Source of the DNA: Rhea pennata
Lineage: Eukaryota > Chordata > Aves > Rheiformes > Rheidae
Assembly (NCBI RefSeq): GCF_028389875.1
Contig: NC_084702.1
Coordinates: 38,129,053-38,193,052 of the forward strand
DNA: 64,000 nucleotides
Direction of reading: 5' to 3'
A model generated the notes under the pieces. That model was given only the letters and a program-made list of their open reading frames with translations. It was not told the DNA's origin and did no database searches. The position numbers were made by a program, and so were the translations under genes. Positions 13,497 through 34,492 of this stretch are shown one piece after another. Every line of letters begins with the position of its first letter. The first letter of the stretch is position 1.

Positions 13497-15037
13497 TAAT
13501 ACACACAGCTGCATGAAGGCTTTCACATGTTCTAAATGTTGCATCTGTTCAAGACAACAGCCTGTATTCAATGCTATTCATATTGCAGTAGTGGCCAAAA
13601 GTAACAGTCAGACTCAGTATCCTACTGTGAGTATCACTGAACCTGTACCTTGGAAGTCGTGGTCCCTGCCCTGGAGAGCTTGCAATCTGGCTTGAGAAAG
13701 ATGCAATAGCTGGGAAAAGCAGGAGAGGAGTAGGGAGGAATGATAACGGTACCAAGATCATGCAGTTAGATTGGGTAGGAATAGGAACAACAAACAATTT
13801 CTCAATAGGTTTAGTACTCTCCTTGCCTTATAAGGAAGGTAAATAAATAAAGCTAGCTTTTCCCAAGACTCACTGAATTAGACATTACTTTTTTCAAACT
13901 TCCCAGAATAGTTACACTTGGATATGCCTTGAGATAAGGCATATCCTGCAACCAAGAAATGCTTACCAGTACAGATCATCAGTTTAGGCAAACTGACATG
14001 TTGTATGTATGTTGATTTGTTCCAGGAGTAGAAATGTATATGTTTTGCAACTCATCTGTTTACTTAATCCTCACAGAAACTTCACTTTTTCAGGATGTAT
14101 AGATGAAACCTCCTACACATAATTCTGTCTGATAAGCAAAAGAAGGCTAACATGTCTCTTGACAATATCAAACATTTGCTTGTTAATGTCAAGCTAGGAA
14201 TCCAGACTGAGTTGAAAATGTAAGGCTATATCTTTACATTTTGTTCTCTGAGAAGACACATTTACCTTGGGACAATACTAGATATAACAATACTAAGATA
14301 TCTAGGAGGGATTAATGGCATAAAAATGCCTAAATCACATTGTTTATCTATGGGAATTTGACCTCTTTAAGACACCTTCTAAGTCAGAACTCAAATCTCG
14401 CTCCATCTGAAAAAGACCTTTTTATCAGGTAAGTTTCTGTGTTCTGCCAGAAGTAGATTTCACTGTAGAGAAGCTGGCTTGTATCACTTGTTTCTGCTCT
14501 CCCCTCATTTCTTTTTGAAGGCAAATTGCAAACTGTGTTTCTAATGTCCTTGATGCTCAGCTAGAAGAACAGTGTTGCTAATGCAACGATATTATGCTTT
14601 TGTTGTGTACTGACTATATATTCTTCAGGGAAATCCAAAGCAGCGGATGATCCAAATCCTACCTATAAGGATACTGGAATTACTCTGCAAGTTCTTAACT
14701 ATCTCTATCACCATCCCACCATTGTGCATTTGTCATGTACGCGTATTTTATGAATGGCATTATTGATAGCTATTTTGATTGTAGCTCTGTATGCACCTCA
14801 TCAGGGTTCTTTCCTACAACAATTCTGAAAATTCACCGTGGAATTTGAAAGTGAGTTCTCCTCATATTCTCAACCATTGAGGTTCAACAGAGAAAATTAC
14901 CTATCTCTGTGATAACCAGGCAAACAACTCAGGAATGATTAAGAAGATGAAGACGTTGTATACAAGATAGGAAAGAACTATAGGACTCCAGGTATAGAGG
15001 ACAGTTAGAAATTATTTCTAGTTGTAACTTGTAACCT
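13497..15037. other. Gene-free spacer between the two direct repeats
   Basis: No gene is recognised. A perfect 11-bp-arm hairpin lies at 13920-13946. The frame at 13549-13797 (-) runs into repeat copy A and has no family signature. Confidence 0.55.
13920..13946. repeat. Perfect inverted repeat, 11-bp arms, 5-nt loop
   Basis: GGATATGCCTT, loop GAGAT, then AAGGCATATCC. The arms are exactly complementary. It lies in otherwise featureless intergenic DNA between the two direct repeat copies. Confidence 0.9.
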
Positions 15038-15151
15038 AAGTTCATAATATTGGTATGTAAGACAAAATACTATGATGAAAATTAGACCAAAGGAAAAACT
15101 GCTGTGGGTGTTTTATTTGAGTCAGAATTACTGAGTGTCAACTTTGTTCAA
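15038..15151 (+). repeat. Direct repeat copy B (~114 bp)
   Basis: Second copy of the unit at 13383-13496, in the same orientation. It shares the AAGTTCATAATATTGG start, the block GACAAAATACTA, the phrase CTGCTGTGGGTGTTTTA and the closing GTTCAA. Downstream of the shared block the two loci are unrelated. Confidence 0.85.
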
Positions 15152-16003
15152 CTTCAAAGACTTTGTTCAAGTCAAAGACTTACATATGAAAATGAGTGAG
15201 ACTGTATGAATCTAAAACTCCTTTATGCCATTTTTACAAAGTTAGTTTTGTTTTAGCGATATCGCTGCTGCACAGTGTAAATATCTTTGATGAGATGCAT
15301 AGTGAAATCATGTTCCAAAATTTCTGCAAACATGTTCTGTTTTGAGGTTTGCTGAACAGTGTTCCATCTTGTAAAAGATTTACAAGGACTTCTCCCCTGC
15401 TGAAAAGGAAAGGAAAATGACTGATCTGACAGGGCATCCAGTCCTCTCCTTCCATAACTAATGTTCTTATTCTCAGAACAGTTCGGTGAGTGTCTCAATA
15501 CACAATTAATTGTTTTTTTCACTTCTTCCTCAGCTTAGACTTACTAGCTGTGTTTTTGGTCTTTTGTGCAAAATGTCTATATGTAGAAGGGAAGACTCTC
15601 ACTTCTGGAACCCTGCCATGACATGGACATATGTGTGTACAGAACTGTTCAAGCAGGATTTTTTTCTGAACTTACTTAGGCATTTCTGGTTTATCATGAT
15701 GTCCCCTTTTCAATATTCAAAAACTTCAATGAAATTAGTAGGCATTTTGAGATGGTAGGTAGTTCCAGAGTGCATGTGCTCTGCTTATATAGACAATTGA
15801 GGACTGAACTCCCGAAAACCAAAAAAGTACTGTTGATACACATGTTGTACAAATCTAATTTCATTAATCTTGCTAAATGAAACTCATCACCACCCACCAG
15901 GGACATCAATGTATAGACAGTGGGCTCTTAACTCTAAGTGCCTTGAACTTCTATTCTTTTGTATGCGTTACCACATAATTTATTAAATTCAAAGTAGACA
16001 AAG
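15152..16003. other. Gene-free spacer before the CR1
   Basis: No gene is recognised. The overlapping short frames at 15234-15522 (-) and 15510-15909 (both strands) have no domain signature and are treated as chance. Confidence 0.55.
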
Positions 16004-18243
16004 TCACAGAATCACAGAATAGTTGAGATTGGAAGGGACCTCTGGAGATCATCCAGTCCAATCCCCCTACTCAAGCAGGGTCACCTTGAGCACGTTAGAC
16101 AGGATCGCGCCCAGACTGGTCTTGAATATCTCCAGAGAAGGAGACACAACAATCTCTCTGGACAACCTGGTACAGTGCTCTGTCACCTTCACAGGAAAGT
16201 TCTTCTTATATTCACATGGAATTGCCTGTATTTCAGTTTGTGCCCATTGCCTCTTGTCCTCTTGCATGGGACAACTGAAAAGAGTCCAGCCCCATCCTCT
16301 TGACATCCTCCCTTAAGTCATGTGTAAGCACTGGTAAGATCCCCCCTCAGTCTTCTCTTCCCCAGGCTAAACAGGCCCAGCTCTCGCAGCCGTTCCTCAT
16401 AGGAGAGATGTTCCAGTCCCCTAATCATCTTCAGAGCCCTACGCTGGACTCTCTCCAGTAGCTCCATGTCTCTCTTTACTGGGGAGCCCAGAACTGGACG
16501 CAGTACTCCAGATGTGGCCTCACCAGGGCTGAGGAAAGCAGCAGGATCACCTCCCTTGATGTGCTGGCAATACTCTTCCTAATGCACCCAAGATACAATT
16601 GGCTTTCTTGTCTACAAGAGCACACTGCTGGCTCATGGTTAACTTGTCCACCAAAACTCCCAGGTCCTTCTCTGCAAAGCTGCTCTCCAGCAGGTCAGTC
16701 CCCAGCCTGTACTGGTGCATCAGGTTACTCCTCTCTAGGGTGCAGGACTCTGCACTTGCTGTTGTTGAACCTCATGAGGTTCCTCTCCACCCAGCTCTCC
16801 AGCCTGTCCAGGTCTCTCTGAACTGCAGCACATCCCTCTGGTGTGTCAGCCACTCCTCACAGCTTGGGAGCATCGGCAAACTTGCTGAGGAGGCACTCTG
16901 TCTCCTCATCCAGGTCACTGATGAAGAAGTTGAACAAGACTAGACCCAGTACTGACCCCTGGGGGAAACCACTAGCTACAGGCCTCCAACTAGACCGTGC
17001 TGCTGATGACAACCCTCTGAGCTTTGCCTTTCAGCCAGTTCCCAACCCACCACTGTCCACTCATCTAGCCCACACTTCCTGAGCTTGCCTAGGAGGATGT
17101 TATGGGAGACAGTGTCAAAAGCCTTGCTGAAGTCAAGACAGACAGCATCCACTGCTCTCCCCTCATCTACTCAGCCAGTCATGCCATCATAGAAGGCTCT
17201 CGGATTGGTTAAGCAGGATTTCCCCTTGGTGAATCCATGCTGGCTACTCCTGACCACCTTCTTTTCCTTCATGTGCTTAGAGATGTCATCCAGGATGAGC
17301 TGTTCCATCACCTTTCCAGGGATGGAGATGAGGTCGACTGGCCTGTAGTTTTCTGGGTCCTCCTTCTTGCCCTTTTTGAAGACTGGAGTGACACTGGTTT
17401 TCTTCCAGTACTCAGGCAGCTCTCCAGTTCTCCATGATCTTTCAAAGATGATGGAGAGTGGCCTAGCAACAACATCCACCAGCTCCCTCAGTACTCGTGG
17501 GTGCAACCCATCAGGGCCCATGGAACTGTGGGTGTCAAGTTTGCTTAAATGATTTCTAACCAGATCCTCCTCGACTTCTTCCTTTCTCCAGACTTTCTTT
17601 CCTGTCTCCAGGCTCTGGGATTCCTGAGGGCTAGTCTGAGTAATAAAGACTGAAGCAAAGAAGGTACTCAGTAACTTTGCCTTCTCTGGATCCTTTGTCA
17701 CCAGGGATCCCACTCTGTTCAGCAGCGAGCCCACTTTTCCCTAATCTTCTTTTTGCTACAGATGTATTCAAAGAAGCCCTTCTTGTTGTCCTTGATATTC
17801 TGTGTTGGATTTACTTCCAAATGGGCCTTAGCCTTCCTCATCACATCCCTGCATACTCTGACAACATTCCTGTATTCCTCCCAAGTGGCCTTCTTCCACA
17901 TTCTGTGTACTTTCTTCTTCTGAGTTTTGGCAGAAGCTGCTTGCTCATCCATGCAGGCCTCCTGCCCGTTTTGCTGCACTTCTTACTCATAGAGATGCAC
18001 CCCTCTTGAGCTTGGAGGAAGTGATGCTTGAATACTAGTCAGCTCTCTTGGATCCCTCTTCCTTCTAGGACCCTGACCAATGGGATTCCTCCAAGTAGTC
18101 ACCTGAAGAGGCCAAAGTCTACTCTCCTTCAAGTCCAGGGCTAAAATCCTACTTATTGCCTTGCTTCCTCCACTATGATCTTGAACTCCACCCACTCCAC
18201 TCTCATGGTCACCGCAGCCAATGCTGCCCCCAATGATAATTAT
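16004..18243 (-). mobile_element. 5'-truncated CR1 LINE retrotransposon, decayed
   Basis: The 3' end, at the low coordinate, is the CR1 octamer repeat: CACAGAAT twice at 16005-16020, the reverse complement of ATTCTGTG. It is followed by the characteristic tail phrase (TTGGAAGGGACCTCTGGAG on the + strand at about 16030). Reading the - strand from 18243 downward, frames at 17983-18249, 17719-17979 and 17171-17734 encode the endonuclease-RT linker and the amino-terminal reverse transcriptase. Recognisable RT features are GPDGLHPRVLREL, PVFKKGKKEDPENYRP, PGKVMEQLILDDISKHM and SQHGFTKGKSCL. The reading frame is broken repeatedly, so no active protein can be made. The 5' half of ORF2 and all of ORF1 are missing. 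CR1 is the dominant bird LINE. Confidence 0.92.
17171..17734 (-). pseudogene. CR1 reverse transcriptase fragment (broken ORF2)
   Basis: An open stretch of 187 codons inside the truncated CR1. It contains the amino-terminal RT blocks: the GPDG segment, the FKKGKKEDPENYRP segment and the HGFTKGKSCL segment. It stops shortly after FYDGMTG, before the catalytic FADD-type box, which would lie further along in frame-shifted sequence. The adjacent 17719-17979 frame, with CSKKKIREKWA at its end, is the preceding part in another frame. This is a dead LINE remnant, not a host gene. Confidence 0.9.
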
Positions 18244-18267
18244 CATCAATGATAATAATCATTGATG
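18244..18267. repeat. Perfect hairpin at the CR1 5' junction
   Basis: CATCAATGAT, loop AATA, then ATCATTGATG. A second palindrome (ATGATAATTATCAT) immediately precedes and overlaps it at about 18233-18246. CR1-like sequence ends here, so the structure sits at the truncation point. Confidence 0.85.
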
Positions 18268-18814
18268 GTAAGTTTTGCACATTACAACGAATACTTCAAG
18301 GACAATAGTCAGGGAAGCTTTCATTACAGGTGCTGATACATAAGAAGACGGAACCCCAATGGATTTTCAGATCTCTAATTGAAACTGCAGCAGCTGTCTT
18401 ATTTTTTATGCACTTTTTAAGAAACGTCACCTGTTATAGGAACTTTTGTGAGACCAACACGGAGTTAGAAAACATTATTCAAAGATGAAGCACACTATAA
18501 ATTCAGAAGAGAGAAGTTTTCTGTTTAATTTTCACTATGATCTTTGTATATCTAGGTTCAGGTAAGAAACCAAGCAATTACATGTTGTGAAATCATTCTT
18601 ATTCAGCTTTACCAACACACCAACACTCTAAACCTTAAAAATCCTGCTATTAAAACCTCAGTGCAAAACCCTAGCTTGATAAAAACTCCACCGGCTTCAA
18701 AGAGCTTTTATCCTCAGGCATTGCACAAGACCAGACCAACACCTACCTCAGATTATTCAACCTTTTTTTTTTTTTTTTTTTTTTTGACTATGCTCTGAGA
18801 GCACTGCAGAGATG
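18268..18814. other. Gene-free spacer between two CR1 pieces
   Basis: No gene is recognised. A T23 homopolymer at 18763-18785 precedes the next CR1 tail. Confidence 0.6.
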
Positions 18815-18906
18815 CATAGAACCACATAGAACTGCTGAGGTTGGAAGAGACCTTTAGGGATCATCTAGCCCAAGTCCCCTGCTCAAGTAGGGTCACCCCC
18901 AGGGTA
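18815..18906 (-). mobile_element. CR1 3'-end fragment
   Basis: The stretch has CATAGAACCACATAGAACTG, then GAGGTTGGAAGAGACCTTTA, then GATCATCTAGCCCAAGTCCC and CTGCTCAAGTAGGGTCACC. This is the same 3' tail as the CR1 at 16004, in the same (minus) orientation, but only ~90 bp long and more diverged. A poly(T) tract lies ~30 bp on its low-coordinate side. Confidence 0.85.
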
Positions 18907-21900
18907 CACAGCAAAGTAACTACAGAATAATTTTGTAATGCAGGTAGATAAACCAAAAATATTAGACAGGCACCAAGGAGGTGACATTTTGACTGATGAT
19001 CTTGATGTGAAGAGATAACCCACTAATTAAAAATTCTGATCATTTTTGTTGTTTGATTGATTGATGAGAAGTCCATTACAGAAACAAAAATCTTTGCATT
19101 CCCTTGTAAGTTCACAGCAGAAACAAAGAAGTTTGAAAGTTTACTTCTGATCTATATTTATGATTATAGAAGGCTGCATGATTAAAGATTTTAAATCAGA
19201 CCTAAAAATTGCCACTAAATTTAACTGGAAGATTAGCTTTGGTTAAAGTAAATTATTACAGAGTCTGCTTCAAAGCCTACTGATGTCAGAGAGAGTCTGT
19301 GACTTCAGTCCGCAATTAGGTTGGTTTGTTAAAAAAAATCTCATTAAAGACCTGAGCCTGTAAATACTCAGAATCTTTAGTTTCTAGTGACATTCACATA
19401 CCAGAATGACTATCTTAATATTTTAATTCAAATATTAAGGGGGAATTCATTACAATTAGGATTCTTTTCATGCAATGTACCTATAAGTGAGTTTTTATAT
19501 AAGGATACATGGATCTGTTGTTAAATACACTTCAGAAAAATATGCAATATTCTGGTATGTGACAAAATTACCTGATTTGAATATTTGAATGTAAAAAGAA
19601 CAAGTACAAAAAGTAAGATCAGTAAGATCTACAAAAGAAGGTAAGTTTGAATAATCTAGTTACAACTCAATGTTTATGCAAGCAGAAACATCAGAGGACA
19701 TATTTTGCCTACTTATGCATAACTAATGGATGAGTAAACTAAGTTTTTCTCAAATGCAGAAAGCCCTCAAAACTCTTCAAGCTAAAACCACCCACTACAC
19801 ATGAAGACTTTTCTCAAAGCAACTCCTCAGCAAACAACAAAATGGCTTTACTTTTGATCCCAAATGAGTAAATACCAGCTTCAAGGAACTGCACAAATAT
19901 AAAATTTGTCCAGTTTCATGTAAGGATTTTATACAACTATTTATATTTCTTTCTTCATGTATCTGCCTCTAGCTAAGCATCTCAATTTAACACTAAGCAA
20001 AAACAAACTAGTCATCCTTATACAATTCAGTTTTATCAAAAATGCATCTATAACAATACAGTTGATAGCTTTTTTAAAAAACAACATTAAACATAGTGTA
20101 TGTTTTGATTGATATAAAAATACAAAATCTCCCTATGCTACACCATCAGAGTTTTTTCATCAACAAAACAAACAGTAGTAAGCTTAAAGGTCCTTAAGAT
20201 GTCCTTCTTAAGACATGCCTATTTAGACATAGCAAACTCAAATGGCTTTGGTTCCATTTTTTTTTTTTAATTCAGGTTAATCTTCCATTTTTTAGATTCA
20301 AAATTGCTATTTTATAGTGGTATACTCATAAGGTGAACACCAAGTGCTCCACATGCCATTGAAGACATTTTTCCATTTCTTACCTTTGAATGAGTCCTGC
20401 AACAATTTACCAGTTAGACTTAAATATAAAATACCTCCTAATCTCAGGTTTTGAGAAATGACTGGCTATACTTATAAAGTATTGACATCTATTTAAGTTG
20501 GGACCACAGCCAGTGCTGGATTTTCTAATGGCCTAAATAGACCAAGTCATGAAAGACAGGTGTGATTAGCAACCTTTGAGGAGAGAACAGTAGTTGAATG
20601 GACATAAGCATCTAACAATAAAGGACTTGACTTTCTAGGGATGCTGCTAGTGTTTTTTATGATTTATGAAGCCTAAATTAAAAAAAAAAAAGTTGTGCTA
20701 TGGAAAAAATTATAAACAATGTAAATGGCTGATAAATGGGCAGGGGTATCCACAACTATATTTTCTCCAGTTTTATGAAAAATAGTTGCTTAATCAGGCA
20801 AGGCATAAAGAATTATGGCTAGAATCCCAGGGTGTGGAAACATTTTCTAATATCACACACTGGGAAACAACCTGCTGTTTGTAACAGTAGTAAGAATTAG
20901 AAAAAGATTAGAAACACAGAAACCTCATTTCTTCAGCATTGTATTTTCCTCATTTTTAAGCATTTCATCTTCTTCAGTCTTAGTCACTGTTCCAGACAAA
21001 ACCTAAAATGAAAAATAACATTTGTAAAGCCACAATGAAAAATATCTGCAAATATGATGAGTAAGAAAACCCCAACCCCAAAACCTCTGCAGTGGTGGGC
21101 TATCCAGAAGGGTGCTAACTGGAATGTCTGGCTCCTCCATGTCAAAAGTGACTGGTTACTTATTCCATTTGAAGGCTCAGTTCAGCAGATGCCCCCTACT
21201 AGCCCAGTGCTCACTAGCAGTGATAATGAACATGCATTCAGCCAACTGGAGTATTCCAAGAAGGAAGGCTATGCTTTCTCGGATGCATACCTTCTTCACG
21301 CTTTCCAGAGTGTTCTCCAGCTTGGGAATGTTTAGGGAAACTATTGATTTCCCAGTGATTTTAACCCTTAGATTATCTAGATGACTGCAGAGACATGAAC
21401 AGTGCTCAAGTAAGTCCACTAGGCTGCACACTTGTCTGCAGCACAGCTCTCCTGAGATGAACAACGGAGTAAGCAGAGAGCGTGCCTCTGGGAACAGTCT
21501 ACACCAGCCACCAGGCTTAGATTCTAACCCACTTGTCCACACGGTAACTTTAACACCTCAGATAGCACCATTGATTTCAGAGGCTATGCAGAGCAACTTT
21601 AAAATGAAGTACTACTTATACTGCTAATCAGATAGCAGATTAAATCAGCACTCACAATCCTCTGCCGCAGGATCGTGTTTTGCAAGATTTGGTTATTAAG
21701 TGGAATCCATTTCAAGTAACGCGTAATTAAACTGCAGTATTTTTTTTTTCAAGAGAACTATACGAAGATTACTAGAATGCAATTGTAGGTATCTGCAGAG
21801 CCAGTATCACCTGGACTGTTAACCTGTGAAACCTGGCTGCATCAGGAAGGTGCTTTCAATTTGGTAAGATAAAAACTTCCAGCCTACAACAGCAAGGTTT

Positions 21901-22556
21901 CACAGGGTGAAAAGTCCTCACCATCATCAAACTTGTGGTGAAGGAGTACTTTTGTATTCTCCTCCATTCCTTTGCAAGGATTCATAAGCAAACAGCCCTT
22001 GGAAAAATACACCCATAAGGATTTCTGGCTGAAATCCATGGATCTTAATTTGTTCGCCTCACTGGGTGATCAGACTTATCAAAACAGAGCATTTATGAGC
22101 TCTTGTAATAGCAGGAAGGAAGAAAGCCACATTTCAGATCACAACCTACCACTCTTCTCCAAGCACACTTTCGGGGAGATGCGCTCTGAGCCAAGTTTAT
22201 TTGTTCTAGTGAAGGCTAAGTCTCTCCCATGCGAAACTTCATTTTTCATTGAAAACTTACTCTGGGAGGAGCACTGGTAGTATATTTCTCGTGTGACTCA
22301 TACGAAGAAAACCAAAAGTCAATAGTCAAGAGTTTATTTGATGAAGGTTTTCTCCTAATTAAAAGGTCATTAAGGGAATCTGACTGTTGCTCAACGTTAA
22401 ATGAAGGTCCCCGGCAGGCGCTCCAGTCTGAGAGATGTGCTGGCCAGCACATTTTTCCAGAAACATGTTTCCTTTCTTACTAACGCCCCCCTCCCCACTG
22501 CCCCGCTTCTGGTCTCTGCAGTGCTGATGAGCTAATAGCATTTTTCCTTTTGCATA
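18907..22556. other. Gene-free DNA immediately upstream of the LOX CpG island
   Basis: No gene is recognised on either strand. Overlapping open frames at 21054-21542 lie on both strands without domain signatures, as does 21972-22280. Distal LOX regulatory elements could lie here, but sequence alone does not locate them. Confidence 0.5.
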
Positions 22557-22804
22557 TTTTGGCGTTGCCCCACGGCATACTTTGGCGCTGCCCCGCGGCC
22601 TGGCAGGCTCCGCGCGTCTGAGCGCGCCCAACGGCCTGCGCGCGCGCGCGGCGGCGCGCGGGGGGAGCCCAACCGCCGCCCAACGGCCCGCGCGGCCGTT
22701 ATTGCCCCCTCTGCCTCAGGCCGCCCCCGCGCGGGCCGGGCCGGGCCCGAGGGCTGCGGGCAGCCGTGGGGGAACTGTCAGGCTCGCACGTTTCCAGTCG
22801 CATT

Positions 22805-22809
22805 ACGTG
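22805..22809 (+). promoter_or_regulatory. Candidate hypoxia response element core (ACGTG)
   Basis: ACGTG lies within TTACGTGAAC, about 180 bases upstream of the TATA box. LOX is an established HIF target in mammals, and its promoter carries a functional element of this core. A five-base core is weak evidence alone; TTACGTGA also resembles a CREB/ATF half-site. Confidence 0.4.
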
Positions 22810-22986
22810 AACAAATAGCAGGGGAGCAGCCAGCCAGAAGGGCTTGTGTAACTTTGCAAATGTGCCAGAAAGTTTAAAGTCCCTCATCTCTCCTCCTCCT
22901 CCTTCCCTCACTCCAGACACCAGCACGAGCCGGAGGAAGATGAGAGGCTGATTGTTTGCTCCGGCTCCTATTCGCATCCCCTCGCC

Positions 22987-22994
22987 TATAAATA
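22987..22994 (+). promoter_or_regulatory. LOX: LOX TATA box
   Basis: TATAAATA in a GC-rich context, 266 bases before the LOX start codon. Normal spacing puts transcription start near 23015-23025 and gives a 5'UTR of about 240 nt. No better TATA element lies between the island edge and the ATG. Confidence 0.8.
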
Positions 22995-23076
22995 CCGGGG
23001 AGAAGAAAAGCCGCTCTCGCCTCCCTGCCCCTCGCCGGGTTTTCTTTTCCCTCGCGAAGGGCCCGCGGAGCCCCTC

Positions 23077-23106
23077 ATGGCATCGCCCGGGGGCAGCCCA
23101 GCCTGA
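23077..23106 (+). other. Upstream ORF in the LOX 5'UTR (9 codons)
   Basis: ATG followed by eight sense codons (peptide MASPGGSPA) and TGA, lying between the inferred transcription start and the LOX ATG. The start has G at +4 but C at -3, so it is moderate to weak. It ends 153 bases before the LOX ATG, which would allow reinitiation. If transcribed it could dampen LOX translation. Confidence 0.5.
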
Positions 23107-23208
23107 GCCCCGTTTCCCGCCTTTTCCTTCTGAACGCGCGGCCGAGACCCCCTCCCCCCCGGGCAGGAAGACGCCCCCCGCCCTCCTCCTTTCCCCCCCT
23201 TTTCGTCC

Positions 23209-23227
23209 TTTTTTTTTTTTTTTTTTT
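23209..23227 (+). repeat. T19 homopolymer in the LOX 5'UTR
   Basis: An uninterrupted run of 19 T, ending 32 bases before the LOX start codon, in otherwise GC-rich leader sequence. It would give a U19 tract in the mRNA. Run length is a likely polymorphism or sequencing-error site. Confidence 0.9.
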
Positions 23228-23259
23228 GCCCCTCGCGGATACCTAGGAAGAAGAAGAAG

Positions 23260-33296
<10,037 letters not shown>

Positions 33297-33715
33297 GAAA
33301 GAAGCAAGAAAATGGATGAGCAATGCCAAGTGTTTTGAACTGAAGTATCATTATATAAACTTCAACAGGATGTAAACACTATAGAAACAAAACTACAGAA
33401 CATACATGCATACACCCACACACCTTATGTGATTTTTGAAGCACTTCAGATGCTTCTCAACAAAATCTGTAACTGGAGTTTAAGCATTTAAATTGGGATT
33501 CCTTTTTAAACTATTGAAATGTGTGGAACTGGTGATTCATGCACAATTTTTTGTTTTTTATATTTTGAAAATCTAACTCATTCATAGAAACGTGAGCATT
33601 TCTTAACTCCTGAAAATTTGGAGGTCAACTGATAATAGACTTCAGTCAGACTATTACTGGTGAATGAGTTGAACATATTCTAAAAAGGTAGCAAAACTTT
33701 ATGTAAAATACATTA

Positions 33716-33721
33716 AATAAA
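33716..33721 (+). terminator. LOX: LOX proximal poly(A) signal
   Basis: AATAAA 420 bases after the stop codon. Use of this site would give a short-UTR mRNA lacking the miR-30 and miR-29 seed matches further on. Confidence 0.45.
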
Positions 33722-33918
33722 ATGTGATAGAATGTAAAATGCCAGCTATCTCAGAAAATAACAGAATGAAAATCTGAGAGTAATGCTACAATGCCATTAA
33801 AGTAAAACTCACTAGGATACATTGATATGAATGAGAAAAGTATGTTCAGTTTTCAAGGGATATTAAAATATAGCAGAGAAATACATATCCATTAGTTATT
33901 CCCCTGTGAGAAAAGTTG

Positions 33919-33926
33919 TGTTTACA
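33919..33926 (+). promoter_or_regulatory. miR-30 family 8-mer seed match in LOX 3'UTR
   Basis: TGTTTACA is the full 8-mer complement of the miR-30 seed. Regulation of LOX by miR-30 is reported in mammals. It lies 203 bases after the proximal poly(A) signal, so only longer transcripts would carry it. Confidence 0.5.
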
Positions 33927-34485
33927 TTTTTAATACATTAGAAGTTCTACTTTTTTTTAATCGAACACAGATGGGTTTTTGAAAGAAGCCTTTTTATCTT
34001 TGACAATCGAATTAAAAAATAACTGATCCACCTTTTTATGTTGAAATTTTCAGATTTTCAAGGTGGGGCTTTTAAAAAGATTTCTGCACACATACTGGCA
34101 ATCAAAATAAATACCTGTCAAGAAGAAATGGGGCTCTTGGAAGAGATGAAGAAGAGTCCTTGATGTAGTCATCTCTGGAAAAGTAACCAACTTGAACAGG
34201 TTAACCATTAAAATAATGCAGGCAATTAACTCAGGTGGCACCACAACAGAAGTAGGTCAGTCTCTAACATGGAATTATTCTTGTGAAAAAGCCTACTACC
34301 TGCTTTCCCCTTAAGTACTGTACTTGACTTAAAATGTGTATCTCAGCATTCAAACAATGAAGTGGAAAATATAGTATATATAGAGGGAGAAAAAAAGTGA
34401 ATATATTTAACATATCCTACTTCAGGCAGTTCAGGAATCGAATACAACATTGTTCAGGGGAAAAACTTCAGCCCAAATTACCTAC

Positions 34486-34492
34486 TGGTGCT
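34486..34492 (+). promoter_or_regulatory. miR-29 family 7-mer seed match in LOX 3'UTR
   Basis: TGGTGCT matches the miR-29 seed complement. miR-29 regulates many matrix genes. A 7-mer alone is modest evidence. Confidence 0.35.

Noticed and set aside
16561-17082. + strand frames of 66-114 codons
   Set aside because: They are antisense readings of the minus-strand CR1 element.
1-22500. ZNF474, the mammalian upstream neighbour of LOX
   Set aside because: No zinc-finger-like Cys/His exon was recognised on either strand in this stretch; it may lie further away or be absent.
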